Part shown: piece by piece, positions 24,283-33,968 of the stretch | Position numbering within the stretch: position 1 is the first letter of the stretch | How the letters are laid out: each line of letters opens with the position of its first letter | Origin: Methylobacterium sp. J-088 | GTDB lineage: Bacteria > Pseudomonadota > Alphaproteobacteria > Rhizobiales > Beijerinckiaceae | Reading direction: 5' to 3' | Assembly: GCF_022829295.1 (NCBI RefSeq) | Contig: NZ_JAKSYH010000200.1 | Location: 1 to 64,000, forward strand | DNA length: 64,000 nt | The notes under the pieces: generated by a model | Database searches by the model: none | What the model saw: only the letters and a program-made list of their open reading frames with translations | Told to the model about the DNA's origin: nothing | Translations under genes and position numbers: made by a program

Positions 24283-25371
24283 ATGTTCATCGGCCCAACC
24301 CTGGGGCGCTACTTCGCCGCCCGCTTCGCGCGCACGGTGCTCGGCGTCTTCGTCACCGTCTTCGCGCTGGTCTACACCCTCGATTTCGTGGAGCTGTTGC
24401 GCCGCGCCGGCGAGACCCAGGGCGCCTCCACCGGGCTGATGGCGCAGCTCTCCCTCTACCGGACCCCCGCGGTGGCCGAGGGCGTGCTGCCCTTCGCGGT
24501 CCTGTTCGGCTCGATGGCGGCCCTGCTCCAGCTCTCGCGCAAGCTGGAGCTGGTGGTGGCCCGGGCGGCCGGCATCTCGGCGTGGCAGTTCCTGCAGCCC
24601 GGGATCTTCGTGGCGCTGGCCCTCGGTGCGGCGGCGGTCGGGATCTACAACCCAGTCTCGGCGATGCTGAAGCAGCGCTCCACCGAGATCGAGGCGAAGA
24701 TCTTCGCCAAGGCCACGAAGGCGAGTTCCGGCAAGGATCTCTGGATCCGCCAGAAGGGCGTCGACGGCGAGGCGATCCTGCGCGCCGAGACCGCGATCGA
24801 GGGCACCACGATCCTGTCGGGCGTTTCGGTCTTCGCGTTCGACGCGTCGGGCAAGTTCGTGGACCAGCTGGTGGCCGCCCACGCCACGCTCCACGACGGC
24901 TACTGGGAGCTGACCGATGTGCGCGTTCTCACGCCGGACGCGCCGCCTGAGTCGTTCGACACCTACCTGATCGCCTCGAATCTCGACCCCGGGCAGGTCC
25001 GGCAGCGCTTCACACCCCCGGAATCTGTGCCTTTCTGGCAACTTCCCACAACGATCGCACGGACCGAGCGGGCCGGTTTGGACGCCACCCGATACCGCCT
25101 CCAGTACGATGTCCTGTGGGCAAGACCCATCCTCTTCGTTGCGATGGTGATCGTCGCTGCAACCGTTTCCTTACGGTTCTTCCGCTTTGGTGGTGTTGGC
25201 AAACTCGTCCTCGGAGGCGTCGCGGCCGGCTTCGCCCTCTACGTGATCCGACAGGTCATGGAGGGGCTCGGAGCGTCCGGTCTCGTCGCCGCACCGGTGG
25301 CGGCCTGGTTCCCCGCCGTGGTAGGCAGTCTTCTCGGTACGCTCACGCTTCTGTACCAGGAAGACGGCTGA
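24283..25371 (+). CDS. lptG: LPS export permease LptG
   Basis: This 362-residue partner of LptF has the same layout: N-terminal membrane segments (LGRYFAARFARTVLGVFVTV, then a second near 60-80 and a third near 100), a periplasmic domain (about 125-265) and three C-terminal segments ending LLGTLTLLYQEDG. I start at the ATG at 24283 after lptF; the much longer open frame upstream overlaps lptF out of frame and is not coding. The lptF-lptG order is the normal one. Confidence 0.93.
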   Translation: MFIGPTLGRYFAARFARTVLGVFVTVFALVYTLDFVELLRRAGETQGASTGLMAQLSLYRTPAVAEGVLPFAVLFGSMAALLQLSRKLELVVARAAGISAWQFLQPGIFVALALGAAAVGIYNPVSAMLKQRSTEIEAKIFAKATKASSGKDLWIRQKGVDGEAILRAETAIEGTTILSGVSVFAFDASGKFVDQLVAAHATLHDGYWELTDVRVLTPDAPPESFDTYLIASNLDPGQVRQRFTPPESVPFWQLPTTIARTERAGLDATRYRLQYDVLWARPILFVAMVIVAATVSLRFFRFGGVGKLVLGGVAAGFALYVIRQVMEGLGASGLVAAPVAAWFPAVVGSLLGTLTLLYQEDG

Positions 25372-25448
25372 CGCTCGCGGTCACGCGTGGGCAGGGAGAC
25401 CGGTGGTGGGGTTGGTGGCGGTTGACGTCACAGGGGTTGGGACACGCG

Positions 25449-28028
25449 TTGCGTAAGGTCGCCGACATCCTGCGGAAGGCGGGTCTCCTGGTCATGCTGG
25501 CGCTTGCCGCGCCGCTGGCGGGTGGCCTGTCGGCGCACGCGCAAGGCCTGCCGGAGCTCAGGACCGGCAAGCCCGGCGACAAGCTCCTCGTCGAGGCCGA
25601 CGAGCTGATCTACGACAACGACCACAGCACGGTGACCGCGCGCGGCAATGCCGAGCTGCATTACGGGCCCCGGACGCTGCAGGCCGACCGGGTGCGCTAC
25701 GACCGGAACACCGGCCGGGTCTTCGCCGAGGGCAACGTCCGCCTCACCGAAGCCGATGGCGGCGTGGTGACCGGCGAGCGCATGGAACTCACCGACGACT
25801 TCAAGACCGGCTTCGTCGATGCCTTCCGCGGCCAGCAGACGGTGCAGCGCAAGTTCGAGACCGTGCGCACCCGCTTCTCCGCGCCCCGGGCCGAGCGCCT
25901 GAACGGCGAGCAGACGAGCTTCGAATCCGGCAGCTACACCGCCTGCGAGCCCTGCAAGGACCACCCCGAGACGCCGCCGCTCTGGCAGATCAAGGCGAAG
26001 AAGATCATCCACGACAACGAGACCCACACGGTCTACTTCGACGACTCGACGCTCGAACTCGCCGGCATCCCGGTCGCCTACCTGCCGTATTTCGAGGCGC
26101 CGGACCCGACGGTGAAGCGCAAGACCGGCTTCCTGACGCCGCGCTTCGTCAGCACCACGGCGCTCGGCACCGGCGTGTCGATCCCCTATTTCGTGGACCT
26201 CGCGCCGAACTACGACCTGACCCTGACGCCGACCGTGCTCAGCCGCCAGGGTCTCCTGGCGCAGGGCGAGTTCCGCCAGCGGGTCGACAACGGCTTCTAC
26301 AACCTGCGCCTGTCCGGCATCTCGCAGACCACGCCCTCGGCCTTCCTGCCGAGTCCGCTCGGCGCCGGCGAGCGGGACTTCCGCGGCTCGGTCGAGTCCC
26401 AGGGCCGGTTCTACATCAACCCGCGCTGGCGCGCCGGCTGGGACCTCGTCGGCGTCACCGACAAGTGGTTCCTCGACAATTACCGGATCCGCAACCAGAA
26501 CATCACCACCGATTATTTCCGCGAGGCGACCTCGACCGCCTACCTGATCGGCCAAGGCGACCGCTCGTGGTTCGAGGCGCGGGGCTACTACTTCAAGGGT
26601 CTGTCGAGCTTCGACTGGCAGAAGCAGCAGCCGATCGTCGCGCCGGTGATCGATTACGACAAGCGCATCAACGGCCCCGCGGAGATCGGCGGCGAGGTGC
26701 GCTTCCAGGCGAACATCACCAGCCTGAACCGCGAGACGACGCAGTTCCAGGGCCTGCCGCGGACGTCGAGCTACCTGTTCTCGCCGAGCGTCAACGGCGT
26801 GAGCTTCCCGCTGTACCAGACCTGCACGGTGTTCCAGCGTGGCACCTGCGCGATCCAGGGGCTCGCCGGCAACAACACCCGCGCCTCCGCGGAGCTGTCC
26901 TGGCGGCGCAGCTTCATCGACGATTTGGGCCAGAAGTTCACGCCCTTCGCCTATCTGCGCACTGACGCGTTCTTCAACAGCACGGACTTCTCGGGCTACC
27001 AGAACAACCTCGTCCCGCAGATCGCCCATGTCGACCAGGGACTGGCCGGCCGGGTCATGCCGGCGATCGGCCTCGACTACCGCTACCCGTTCGTCGCCAA
27101 TTTCGGCGCCCTCGGCGTCCACACCCTGGAGCCGATCGGCCAGATCATCGCCCGCCCCTCCGAGACGCGGATCGGCCACCTGCCGAACGAGGACGCGCAG
27201 AGCCTCGTCTTCGACGACACCTCGCTGTTCGAGTGGGACAAGTTCTCCGGCTACGATCGGGTCGAGGGCGGCGTGCGCACCAATCTCGGCGGCCAATACT
27301 CCGTCGTGACGCCGTCGGGCTGGTACGCCAACGTGCTGTTCGGCGAGTCGGTCCAGCTTGCGGGCGTGAACTCGTTCCGCCGCGGCGACATCGCCGATGT
27401 CGGCCTCGATTCCGGGCTCGAAACCCAACGGTCGGATTTCGTGGGCCGGTTCCAGGTCTCGCCGAACCAGAACATCACCTTCATCACCCGGGCCCGGTTC
27501 AACCAGTCCGACTTCCACGTGGCGCGGCTGGAGACCGGTGCGACGGCCCGGTTCGCGCCGTTCCTGCCGCTGACCCTGTCGGCGTTCTACTCGTACTACG
27601 AGGCGCAGCCGCTGCTGGGCTACAGCCACTACCGCGAGGGCGTCACCGCCACCGCCACCTACAACATCACGCCGAACTGGTTCATCTCCGGCTCGCTGCT
27701 GGTCGACCTCACGCACTACCTCGACGTCCGCAACACCTATCAGGACGCGCTGGCCTCCTATCTGGTGAACCCGATCGGGACCGTGCCGACCTACCAGAAT
27801 CCGGGCCGGTTCTACCTCTCCGGGGCGAGCTTCGGCGGCGGCTACCAAGACGAGTGCACCACGGTCTCGCTGAACTACATCAACTCGCCGATCGCCACCG
27901 CCACGGGCGTGCGCGAGCGCAACCAGACGGTGCTGCTGCGCGTCGAGCTGAAGACGCTGGGCGAGGCGGACCTGCGCCAGAACGTCGGCACCGCGACCAC
28001 CGCGGACGGCATCGCCTCGGTGCGGTAA
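25449..28028 (+). CDS. lptD: LPS-assembly outer-membrane protein LptD
   Basis: LptD inserts LPS into the outer leaflet together with LptE. A signal peptide (LLVMLALAAPLAGGLSAHA) precedes an OstA-type jellyroll (about 45-200, with DELIYDNDHSTVTARGNAEL) and a large beta-barrel to the end. Cysteines at CEPC and in the barrel (TCTVFQRGTC, DECTTV) could form the family disulfides. The start is uncertain: I place it at TTG 25449, just before the signal peptide (859 residues). Other in-frame TTG codons lie slightly upstream, and a longer frame from 25116 would overlap lptG. Confidence 0.9.
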   Translation: MRKVADILRKAGLLVMLALAAPLAGGLSAHAQGLPELRTGKPGDKLLVEADELIYDNDHSTVTARGNAELHYGPRTLQADRVRYDRNTGRVFAEGNVRLTEADGGVVTGERMELTDDFKTGFVDAFRGQQTVQRKFETVRTRFSAPRAERLNGEQTSFESGSYTACEPCKDHPETPPLWQIKAKKIIHDNETHTVYFDDSTLELAGIPVAYLPYFEAPDPTVKRKTGFLTPRFVSTTALGTGVSIPYFVDLAPNYDLTLTPTVLSRQGLLAQGEFRQRVDNGFYNLRLSGISQTTPSAFLPSPLGAGERDFRGSVESQGRFYINPRWRAGWDLVGVTDKWFLDNYRIRNQNITTDYFREATSTAYLIGQGDRSWFEARGYYFKGLSSFDWQKQQPIVAPVIDYDKRINGPAEIGGEVRFQANITSLNRETTQFQGLPRTSSYLFSPSVNGVSFPLYQTCTVFQRGTCAIQGLAGNNTRASAELSWRRSFIDDLGQKFTPFAYLRTDAFFNSTDFSGYQNNLVPQIAHVDQGLAGRVMPAIGLDYRYPFVANFGALGVHTLEPIGQIIARPSETRIGHLPNEDAQSLVFDDTSLFEWDKFSGYDRVEGGVRTNLGGQYSVVTPSGWYANVLFGESVQLAGVNSFRRGDIADVGLDSGLETQRSDFVGRFQVSPNQNITFITRARFNQSDFHVARLETGATARFAPFLPLTLSAFYSYYEAQPLLGYSHYREGVTATATYNITPNWFISGSLLVDLTHYLDVRNTYQDALASYLVNPIGTVPTYQNPGRFYLSGASFGGGYQDECTTVSLNYINSPIATATGVRERNQTVLLRVELKTLGEADLRQNVGTATTADGIASVR

Positions 28029-28076
28029 TCGCCGCCGGACGGCGGCGACGCGGATGCGCCCGCGTCCGGCGGGCGC
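28029..28076. terminator. Two tandem hairpins after lptD
   Basis: TCGCCGCC-ggac-GGCGGCGA spans 28029-28048 and GCGCCCGC-gtccg-GCGGGCGC spans 28056-28076, together filling the lptD-pdxA gap. There is no T-run. They could end or attenuate transcription, or protect the lptD mRNA 3' end. Confidence 0.5.
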
Positions 28077-28088
28077 TATAGACCCTCC

Positions 28089-29201
28089 ATGCCGCCCCTC
28101 GCCCTCACCCTCGGAGACCCCGCCGGAATCGGTCCGGAACTGGCGCTCAGCGCCTGGCTCGCGCGCGGCGGTGCCGATCCGCTGCCGCCCTTCTTCCTAG
28201 TGGCCGATCCGGCGTTCATCGAGCGCCTCGCGAACCGCCTGAACCGCCCCGTCCCGGTGGCCGAGGTCGATCCCGAGACCGCCGCCGAGGTGTTTCCCCG
28301 CGCCCTGCCGGTGGTGCCTCTGCCGAGCGGCGCCCTTGTCAGCGCTGAGACCGGCGTTCCGGACACCGTCAACGCGGGCGCGACCATCGAGTCGATCACC
28401 ACCGCCGTGGGCTTCGTGAAGGCCGGCCGCGCCAGTGCCGTCGTCACTAACCCGATCGCCAAGTTCGTTCTGACCCGGACCGGCTTCGCCCATCCCGGCC
28501 ATACCGAGTTCCTGGCGGCCCTGTCGGTGCCCCCCGGGCGCACGCCGCCGCGGCCGGTGATGATGATCTGGAGCGCGGGGCTCTCGGTCGTGCCGGTGAC
28601 GATCCACGTGCCCCTGAAGGATGTGCCCGGCCTCCTCACACAGGACCTGGTGGAGGAAACCGCCACCATCGTCGCCCGGGACCTGCGACAGAAATTCGGG
28701 CTGCCGGAGCCGCGCCTCGTGCTTGCCGGCCTGAACCCCCATGCCGGCGAGGCCGGCACGATCGGCCACGAGGATCGCGACGTGCTGGCCCCCGCGGTGG
28801 CGCGGCTGCGCGCGGCCGGGATCGACATCCGGGGGCCACTGCCAGCCGACACCCTGTTCCACGCCCGCGCCCGGGCAGCCTATGACGTCGCCCTGGCGCC
28901 GACCCACGACCAGGCCCTGATCCCGATCAAGACCATCGCGTTCGACGACGGCGTGAACGTCACCCTGGGCCTGCCCTTCGTGCGCACCTCTCCGGACCAC
29001 GGCACGGCCTTCGATATCGCCGGCCAGGGGATCGCGCGGCCCGACAGCCTCATGGCGGCCCTGCGCCTGGCCGCCCGGCTCGCCGCCAACTCTGCCGATC
29101 CCGCTGCAACGCCCGGCGGCGAGGTCATCCCGTCCAACGTCTATGCCGGACGGCCGAGACCCGTCGGCGCCCGGCACTTCGACCCCGAGGACGAGCTATG
29201 A
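28089..29201 (+). CDS. pdxA: 4-hydroxythreonine-4-phosphate dehydrogenase
   Basis: This 370-residue enzyme oxidises and decarboxylates 4-phosphohydroxy-L-threonine in pyridoxal phosphate synthesis. Family features include [13 protein letters not shown] at the start, a metal-site His in [20 protein letters not shown] near 220, and the C-terminal [14 protein letters not shown]. It overlaps rsmA by 4 nt (ATGA), so the two are translationally coupled. In many proteobacteria surA lies between lptD and pdxA; here only 60 nt separate them. Confidence 0.95.
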   Translation: MPPLALTLGDPAGIGPELALSAWLARGGADPLPPFFLVADPAFIERLANRLNRPVPVAEVDPETAAEVFPRALPVVPLPSGALVSAETGVPDTVNAGATIESITTAVGFVKAGRASAVVTNPIAKFVLTRTGFAHPGHTEFLAALSVPPGRTPPRPVMMIWSAGLSVVPVTIHVPLKDVPGLLTQDLVEETATIVARDLRQKFGLPEPRLVLAGLNPHAGEAGTIGHEDRDVLAPAVARLRAAGIDIRGPLPADTLFHARARAAYDVALAPTHDQALIPIKTIAFDDGVNVTLGLPFVRTSPDHGTAFDIAGQGIARPDSLMAALRLAARLAANSADPAATPGGEVIPSNVYAGRPRPVGARHFDPEDEL

Positions 29202-30076
29202 GCGCCGGAGACGGTCTACCCCCGCTCCGCGAGGTCGTCGCCCGGCACGGGCTCGAACCCAAGAAGGCACTCGGTCAGAACTTTTTGTATGATCTCAATC
29301 TGACGGGCCGGATCGCTCGCGCCGCAGGACCGCTCGAGGGCATCACGGTGGTCGAGGTCGGCCCCGGGCCGGGCGGGCTGACCCGGGCGCTACTCGCCGA
29401 GGGCGCCGCCCGCGTCGTGGCGATCGAGCGCGACCCCCGTGCGTTGCCGGCGCTGGCCGAGATCGCCGCTCATTATCCCGGACGCCTGGAGGTGGTCGAT
29501 GCCGATGCACTGGTGTTCGATCCGCGGCCGTTGATCGGGTCCGGCCCGGCCCGGATCGTCAGCAACCTGCCCTACAATGTCGGCACGGCTCTGCTTACGG
29601 GCTGGCTCGACGGTGCGGCGTGGCCGCCCTGGTGGGATCAGGCCGTACTGATGTTCCAGCGCGAGGTGGCCGAGCGGATCGTCGCCGGGCCGGAGCAGCG
29701 GGCGGATTATGGGCGCCTCGGCGTGCTGTGCGGCTGGCGCAGCGAGGCCGAGATCCTGTTCGATGTCAGCCCCACGGCCTTCGTGCCGCCGCCCAAGGTC
29801 ACGTCGAGCGTGGTCCGGCTGGTGCCGCGACGGGAGCCCCTGCCCTGCCGCGTCGGAGCGCTCGAGGCGGTGACCCGTGCGGCGTTCGGCCAGCGCCGCA
29901 AGATGCTGCGCCAGAGCCTGAAGGCCCTGACACCGGAGGCCGGACGCCTTCTGGAGGCCGCGGGCCTCGCCGAGACCGCGCGGGCCGAGGAGATCCCGGT
30001 GTCGGGGTTCGTGGACCTCGCCAACCTGTGGGACGCCCAAAGAAAAGCCGGCCCCGCGGAGGCGGCGCCGGCCTGA
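29198..30076 (+). CDS. rsmA: 16S rRNA dimethyladenosine transferase RsmA (KsgA)
   Basis: This 292-residue enzyme dimethylates two adjacent adenines near the 3' end of 16S rRNA during 30S maturation. The SAM site is [16 protein letters not shown] near residue 50, with an acidic [13 protein letters not shown], and the target-base motif is [14 protein letters not shown]. The C-terminal helical domain contains [13 protein letters not shown]. It is coupled to pdxA and ends facing a convergent gene. Confidence 0.96.
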   Translation: MSAGDGLPPLREVVARHGLEPKKALGQNFLYDLNLTGRIARAAGPLEGITVVEVGPGPGGLTRALLAEGAARVVAIERDPRALPALAEIAAHYPGRLEVVDADALVFDPRPLIGSGPARIVSNLPYNVGTALLTGWLDGAAWPPWWDQAVLMFQREVAERIVAGPEQRADYGRLGVLCGWRSEAEILFDVSPTAFVPPPKVTSSVVRLVPRREPLPCRVGALEAVTRAAFGQRRKMLRQSLKALTPEAGRLLEAAGLAETARAEEIPVSGFVDLANLWDAQRKAGPAEAAPA

Positions 30077-30087
30077 GGTAAGCAGCC

Positions 30088-30105
30088 CCCCGGCGCATGC
30101 CGGGG
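30088..30105. terminator. Hairpin between convergent rsmA and Tim44-like genes
   Basis: CCCCGGC-gcat-GCCGGGG forms a perfect 7-bp stem in the 39-bp gap between two converging genes. It could serve as a bidirectional terminator, although no T-run flanks it. Confidence 0.5.
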
Positions 30106-30115
30106 CGCAGTGCGG

Positions 30116-31081
30116 TCAGCGGGTCTGCTGGATCGCCGACAGCACCCAGCCGCGGCCGGGCTGGCGCTGAAAGGTCCACAACTCGGTGGCCTCCGACGAA
30201 TCCGTGCTCACGATCCGGCCGCCGGCCCGCTCCACCATCACGTCCTTGAGGGCGTAGCGCATCGCGACGGTGGCGTAGTCGGTGCGATCCTCGCCCCAGG
30301 ATTCCGCGAGGTCACCCTGGAGCAGCTTCACGTCCGTGATCTTGTTCACCACGCCGCGGGACGCGTTGTTACGCAGCTCCTCGTCGAAGTAGCTGACCAT
30401 CTCGGGCGTCGACAGGTTGCCGAGCGTGACGCGATCCTCACGGGAGTAGGCGTCCTGGATGTCGCCGAGCAGGCGCTCGAACGCCTGAAAGTCGTTCGGA
30501 CCGATCTGCACGGGGCGGTTCTGCGGCGGGCGCTGGCCGCCGAACATTCCGGCGCCGGGACCGCCCGGTGCACCGCCCATCGGGCCGGTCGGACCCTGCT
30601 GGCCGTCGAGGGACGAGCGCGCGTAGGGCGCACCCGCGCCGGCCGGCTCGTTCCGGCGGCGGAAGAAGCGGAGCGCCAGCATCACCACGACCACGACCAG
30701 CCCGACTTGGAACAGCAGGCCGATCATCGAGGCGAGGCCGCCGAGGCCACCGAAGAAGCCGCCGCCGAGCAGCGCGCCGATCAGGCCGGCCCCGAGCAGG
30801 CCCGCGAAGAAGCCGCCGCCGAACCGGCGACCCTGCGCGGGGGCCTGCATACCGGGGCTGCCCATCCCGGGGGACGGAGACGTCTGCGAACGCTGCATCG
30901 TCATGCCGCCGCCCGGCGCTGTCGGCGTGGCAGAGGGCGCGTTGAAGGTGCGCGAACCGCGCGAGCCCATGGAGCCGCCGCCGCCCGGACGGGCCTCGAC
31001 GACGGGCGCCGCGACGGTCAGCGCGGTGGCCAGCGCCAGGAGGGCGGCCACACGCCGGCGGCGCGAAATCTGAGTCAACAT
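30116..31081 (-). CDS. Tim44-like domain membrane protein
   Basis: The protein has 321 residues: a signal or anchor segment near residues 10-28, a long glycine, proline and methionine-rich region, a glycine-rich membrane region (about 90-145, ending VGLVVVVVMLALRFF), and a C-terminal Tim44-like domain (about 190-321) beginning NDFQAFERLLGDIQDAYSRE. Bacterial Tim44-like proteins are related to the mitochondrial import subunit; their role is not established. I start at 31081 (MLTQISRRRR). The gene converges with rsmA. Confidence 0.82.
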   Translation of the reverse strand: MLTQISRRRRVAALLALATALTVAAPVVEARPGGGGSMGSRGSRTFNAPSATPTAPGGGMTMQRSQTSPSPGMGSPGMQAPAQGRRFGGGFFAGLLGAGLIGALLGGGFFGGLGGLASMIGLLFQVGLVVVVVMLALRFFRRRNEPAGAGAPYARSSLDGQQGPTGPMGGAPGGPGAGMFGGQRPPQNRPVQIGPNDFQAFERLLGDIQDAYSREDRVTLGNLSTPEMVSYFDEELRNNASRGVVNKITDVKLLQGDLAESWGEDRTDYATVAMRYALKDVMVERAGGRIVSTDSSEATELWTFQRQPGRGWVLSAIQQTR

Positions 31082-31458
31082 GAACAGGCCCCTGGGGACG
31101 AGAACCGAACGGCGCGGAGCGCCAGCAACAATATGGGAACGGCTGAGCGCGGGTTTTAGTCCTGCGTCAGCGACGGCGCGGTGACGTTCGCTGTTGCGCA
31201 TGGCCGATCCGGCAGGGCGCAAGGTGATTTAGGGCCGTGCCCGATCGCGTTGCACGCGATACGCGACATGCGTCCGCCGGACAGGGTTGGCAAGCGCGAC
31301 AGGCCCCCTCGCCAGTGTGGGAGAGGGAACCTCCGCCTCATCCGGCGACGCTGGCATCACTGTCGTGTACCGTGCGCGTCGCAATCGCGCGCGGCTCTCC
31401 GCGCCTGTTGTGAAGCGCGCTCATGCGCCGAACCGGTCTCCACTTCGGTGGAGAGCGC
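31082..31458. other. Intergenic region with structured repeat
   Basis: About 377 bp without a convincing gene separate two minus-strand genes. It holds a palindrome ATCGCGT-tgc-ACGCGAT at 31244-31260 and most of the second copy of the 98-bp repeat (31363-31460). The promoter of the Tim44-like gene should lie near 31082-31250. Confidence 0.5.
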
Positions 31459-31460
31459 TC
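31363..31460. repeat. 98-bp structured dispersed repeat, copy 2
   Basis: Gap-free match to 51-148 (about 80 of 98 bases by hand). It ends within the stop codon of the minus-strand kinase gene. The hairpin is conserved: CGCCGAA pairs with TTCGGTG through one G-U, and GCGCTC pairs with GAGCGC. Pairing kept despite base changes suggests selection on an RNA or cruciform structure. Confidence 0.8.
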
Positions 31461-32556
31461 AATGCAGCGTCCGGTCCGGTGCCGCCGGGAACGATAGACG
31501 CACCTCCGTCCCCGCGCCGGTCCGGCTGTCGAGGGTGATGGTCCCGTTCTGCCGCTTCATCAGGCCGTGGACGATCGCGAGGCCCGCGCCGCGGCCGGCT
31601 TCGCGGCTGGTCTGGAACGGGGCGAGCGCCCGGGCCAGCATCTCGGGCGACATGCCCTGCCCGGTATCGGCCACCAGGATGCCGACGCTGCCCTCCCCCG
31701 GATGCTGCATCGCCCGGTCGCCGGGGTCGATCCGGAAGGTCGAGAGCGTCAGGGTACCCCCGGAAGGCATCGCCTCGCAGGCATTGGCGACGAGGTGCCG
31801 CACGGCGAACTCGATCTGGGTCGGGTTGCTGATCGCCCGCGGCAGGCCGGCGGTGGGCGTGACCGTCAGGCGGATCCCGGCGGGCAGGTCGGGCGCGATG
31901 CGCGCCGCGAGATCCGCCACGATGGCATCGAGATCGACCGCCCGCACGTCCGGGGCGATGCGGCGGGAATAGGCGAGGAGCTGGCGCGTCAGGATGGCCG
32001 CCCGCTCGGTGGCGTCGGCCGAGCGGGAGATCGCTCGCTGGATGAACGGTTCCTGGCGGTCACCGAGCCGGCGCTTCAGGCCGTCGATGTAGCCGATCAG
32101 GATCTGGAGGAAGTTGTTGAACTCGTGGGCGACGCTGTTGGTCAGGAGCCCCAGCGCCTCGCGCTGCCGGGACAGGGCGAGCGCACCCTCCGCCTCGCGG
32201 CGCGTCGTGATGTCGAGGATCTGGCCGATCCGGAACGGGGTGCCGGGCAGCGGTACCGTGGTCAGGCAGGCCCAGAAACTCGTCCCGTCCGCCCGCGCCG
32301 CCGGGAATTCCTGCGCGCCGTTGCGGGCGGGATCAGGTGTGTGCGGCGTCTGAGCGTGCGGGGCCTTGATGAGGTCGAGCCCCTGCCGGACGAGCGCCTC
32401 CGCCGGCTGCGCGGTCAGGCGTTCGAGGGCGGGGTTGGCGTGACGGATGCGGCCCTGTGCATCGAGCAGCAGGCTCGGCGTCGGCAGGGCGTCGAAGAGC
32501 GCACGTGTCTCGGGCGACAGCGCCTCCGCGTGGGGATCCGTCCCGGGTTGCGCCAT
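31459..32556 (-). CDS. PAS-domain sensor histidine kinase
   Basis: This 365-residue soluble kinase has a PAS domain (about 15-120, LLLDAQGRIRHANPALERLT), a dimerisation region with the phospho-accepting His in SVAHEFNNFLQ (about residue 142), and an ATP-binding domain (about 235-355) with LVANACEAMP, VADTGQGMSPE and GRGAGLAIVHGL. No membrane segment is present, so it senses a cytoplasmic cue. No response regulator gene is adjacent, so it is an orphan kinase; its partner is unknown. Confidence 0.9.
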   Translation of the reverse strand: MAQPGTDPHAEALSPETRALFDALPTPSLLLDAQGRIRHANPALERLTAQPAEALVRQGLDLIKAPHAQTPHTPDPARNGAQEFPAARADGTSFWACLTTVPLPGTPFRIGQILDITTRREAEGALALSRQREALGLLTNSVAHEFNNFLQILIGYIDGLKRRLGDRQEPFIQRAISRSADATERAAILTRQLLAYSRRIAPDVRAVDLDAIVADLAARIAPDLPAGIRLTVTPTAGLPRAISNPTQIEFAVRHLVANACEAMPSGGTLTLSTFRIDPGDRAMQHPGEGSVGILVADTGQGMSPEMLARALAPFQTSREAGRGAGLAIVHGLMKRQNGTITLDSRTGAGTEVRLSFPAAPDRTLH

Positions 32557-32671
32557 GCTGCGTTCGCGCTCAGCGGATGCGGGAGGCCCGCGACGGGCCA
32601 GCGATAACGGCGAACGCCGCCGCGGCCAAGCCGTCTGTGACGATCGGGGCCTTCGGTCGAGCCGAAGGTCT

Positions 32672-33304
32672 CTACTGCCGCACCCACATCACCCGCGCCA
32701 TCCAGGCGACCTCGCCGAGATTCAGGACCCGATCCGCGTGCTCGGGGTTCAGAGAGGCAAGCTCCACGGTCCGGGCCGTGCGCCGCCTCAGTTCCTTGGC
32801 CAGCACCTCGCCCCCGTGCAGCCGGACCACGACGCGGTCGCCCTTGCGCACGCTTGCGGTCGGCGAGACGATCAGCACGTCGCCGTCGCGGAACAGGGGC
32901 ATCATCGAATCGCCCTGGATCTCGAGTGCGAAGGCACGCTCCTCGCCGAGATCCGGGAACTCGATCTCCTCCCAGCCCGCGCCGCCGGTGGGCATGCCCT
33001 CGTCGGTGAACAGGCGGCCGGCGCCGGCCTGGGTCAGACCGATCAGCGGGACCATGGTGCGGGCCGGTATCTCCCGCGCCTCGATCAGCCGGAGGAACTC
33101 GTCCAGGCTGGAGCCGGTGGCGGCCAGCACCTTCGAGACCGATTCCGTCGAGGGCCAGCGCTTGCGCCCGTCCGCACCGACACGCTTGGAGCGGTTGAAG
33201 CTCGTCGCATCGAGTCCGGCGCGGCGGGCAAGGCCCGAGGCCGAATAACCGTGCCGTTCGGCGAGCCGGTCGATGGCGTTCCAGATCTGCTCGTGCGACA
33301 GCAT
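32672..33304 (-). CDS. Cro/CI-type regulator with S24 peptidase domain
   Basis: The 210-residue protein has an N-terminal helix-turn-helix (HGYSASGLARRAGLDATSFN, residues 18-37) and a C-terminal LexA/CI-like S24 autoprotease domain. The catalytic Ser is S133 in QGDSMMPLF and the Lys is K170 in EVLAKEL. A candidate self-cleavage Ala-Gly lies at 93-94 or 95-96. Such repressors fall apart when RecA filaments or other cues trigger cleavage. No phage genes are nearby, so it looks like a chromosomal member of the family. I start at 33304 (MLSHEQIW). Confidence 0.87.
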   Translation of the reverse strand: MLSHEQIWNAIDRLAERHGYSASGLARRAGLDATSFNRSKRVGADGRKRWPSTESVSKVLAATGSSLDEFLRLIEAREIPARTMVPLIGLTQAGAGRLFTDEGMPTGGAGWEEIEFPDLGEERAFALEIQGDSMMPLFRDGDVLIVSPTASVRKGDRVVVRLHGGEVLAKELRRRTARTVELASLNPEHADRVLNLGEVAWMARVMWVRQ

Positions 33305-33617
33305 GGCGGACTCGAAGGCTTCACCGTGAGCGGGCCGGCGCCTCCATCCTGCCAGCTTGAGGCTGGCCGTCGTAGGGGCACGAAGACGATATCCCGCCGG
33401 GCAGGGTCGGCACCCCGCGGTTACGCACGGAAACATCAGACCTGCCGCGGCCGCGGCCTGATATCCCGGCCCGGACGTTGCTCTATGACGCGCCGCCTAG
33501 TCGTAGGAAAGTAGAACTATAGGCGGCAGATTGCAATCGCTCCTCGAATCGCGGGGCGTCTCGGTGTTGCCGCAGGTCGGCGGCACCTCTATCCACGCCA
33601 CGGTTCGGGGAGCTTCG

Positions 33618-33968
33618 ATGGCGCTCATCTATAAGATCTGTCCGCGTGATCTGTGGCAGGAGGCCGAGGCCGCGGGGCGGTTCGAGGGCGCCCCGATCGA
33701 CCGTCAGGACGGCTTCATCCACTTCTCGACCGCGGCCCAGGCGGCCGAGACGGCGGCCCGCCACTTCGCCGGGCAGGCCGATCTGCTCCTGATCGCCGTC
33801 GACGCGGAAGCCCTCGGCGACGCCCTGCGCCACGAGCCGTCGCGGGGCGGCGATCTGTTCCCGCATCTCTATGGCCCGCTCTCCCTCAATGCCGTGACGT
33901 CGGTAGACGCGCTGCCCCTCGATGCGGAAGGCCGGCACGTGTTCCCGGCCGGGCTCCTGCCGGCATGA
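33618..33968 (+). CDS. DUF952 family protein
   Basis: This 116-residue protein matches the DUF952 pattern: [19 protein letters not shown] at the start, [20 protein letters not shown] in the middle, and [11 protein letters not shown] later. The family is small, cytoplasmic and of unknown function. Its stop overlaps the pyrD start by 4 nt (ATGA), so the pair is translationally coupled. Confidence 0.88.
   Translation: MALIYKICPRDLWQEAEAAGRFEGAPIDRQDGFIHFSTAAQAAETAARHFAGQADLLLIAVDAEALGDALRHEPSRGGDLFPHLYGPLSLNAVTSVDALPLDAEGRHVFPAGLLPA

Noticed and set aside
25116-25448. N-terminal extension of lptD
   Set aside because: It overlaps lptG, is Arg/Trp-rich and precedes the true signal peptide.
25428-27848. 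806-residue minus-strand frame opposite lptD
   Set aside because: Shadow of lptD with no recognisable motifs.
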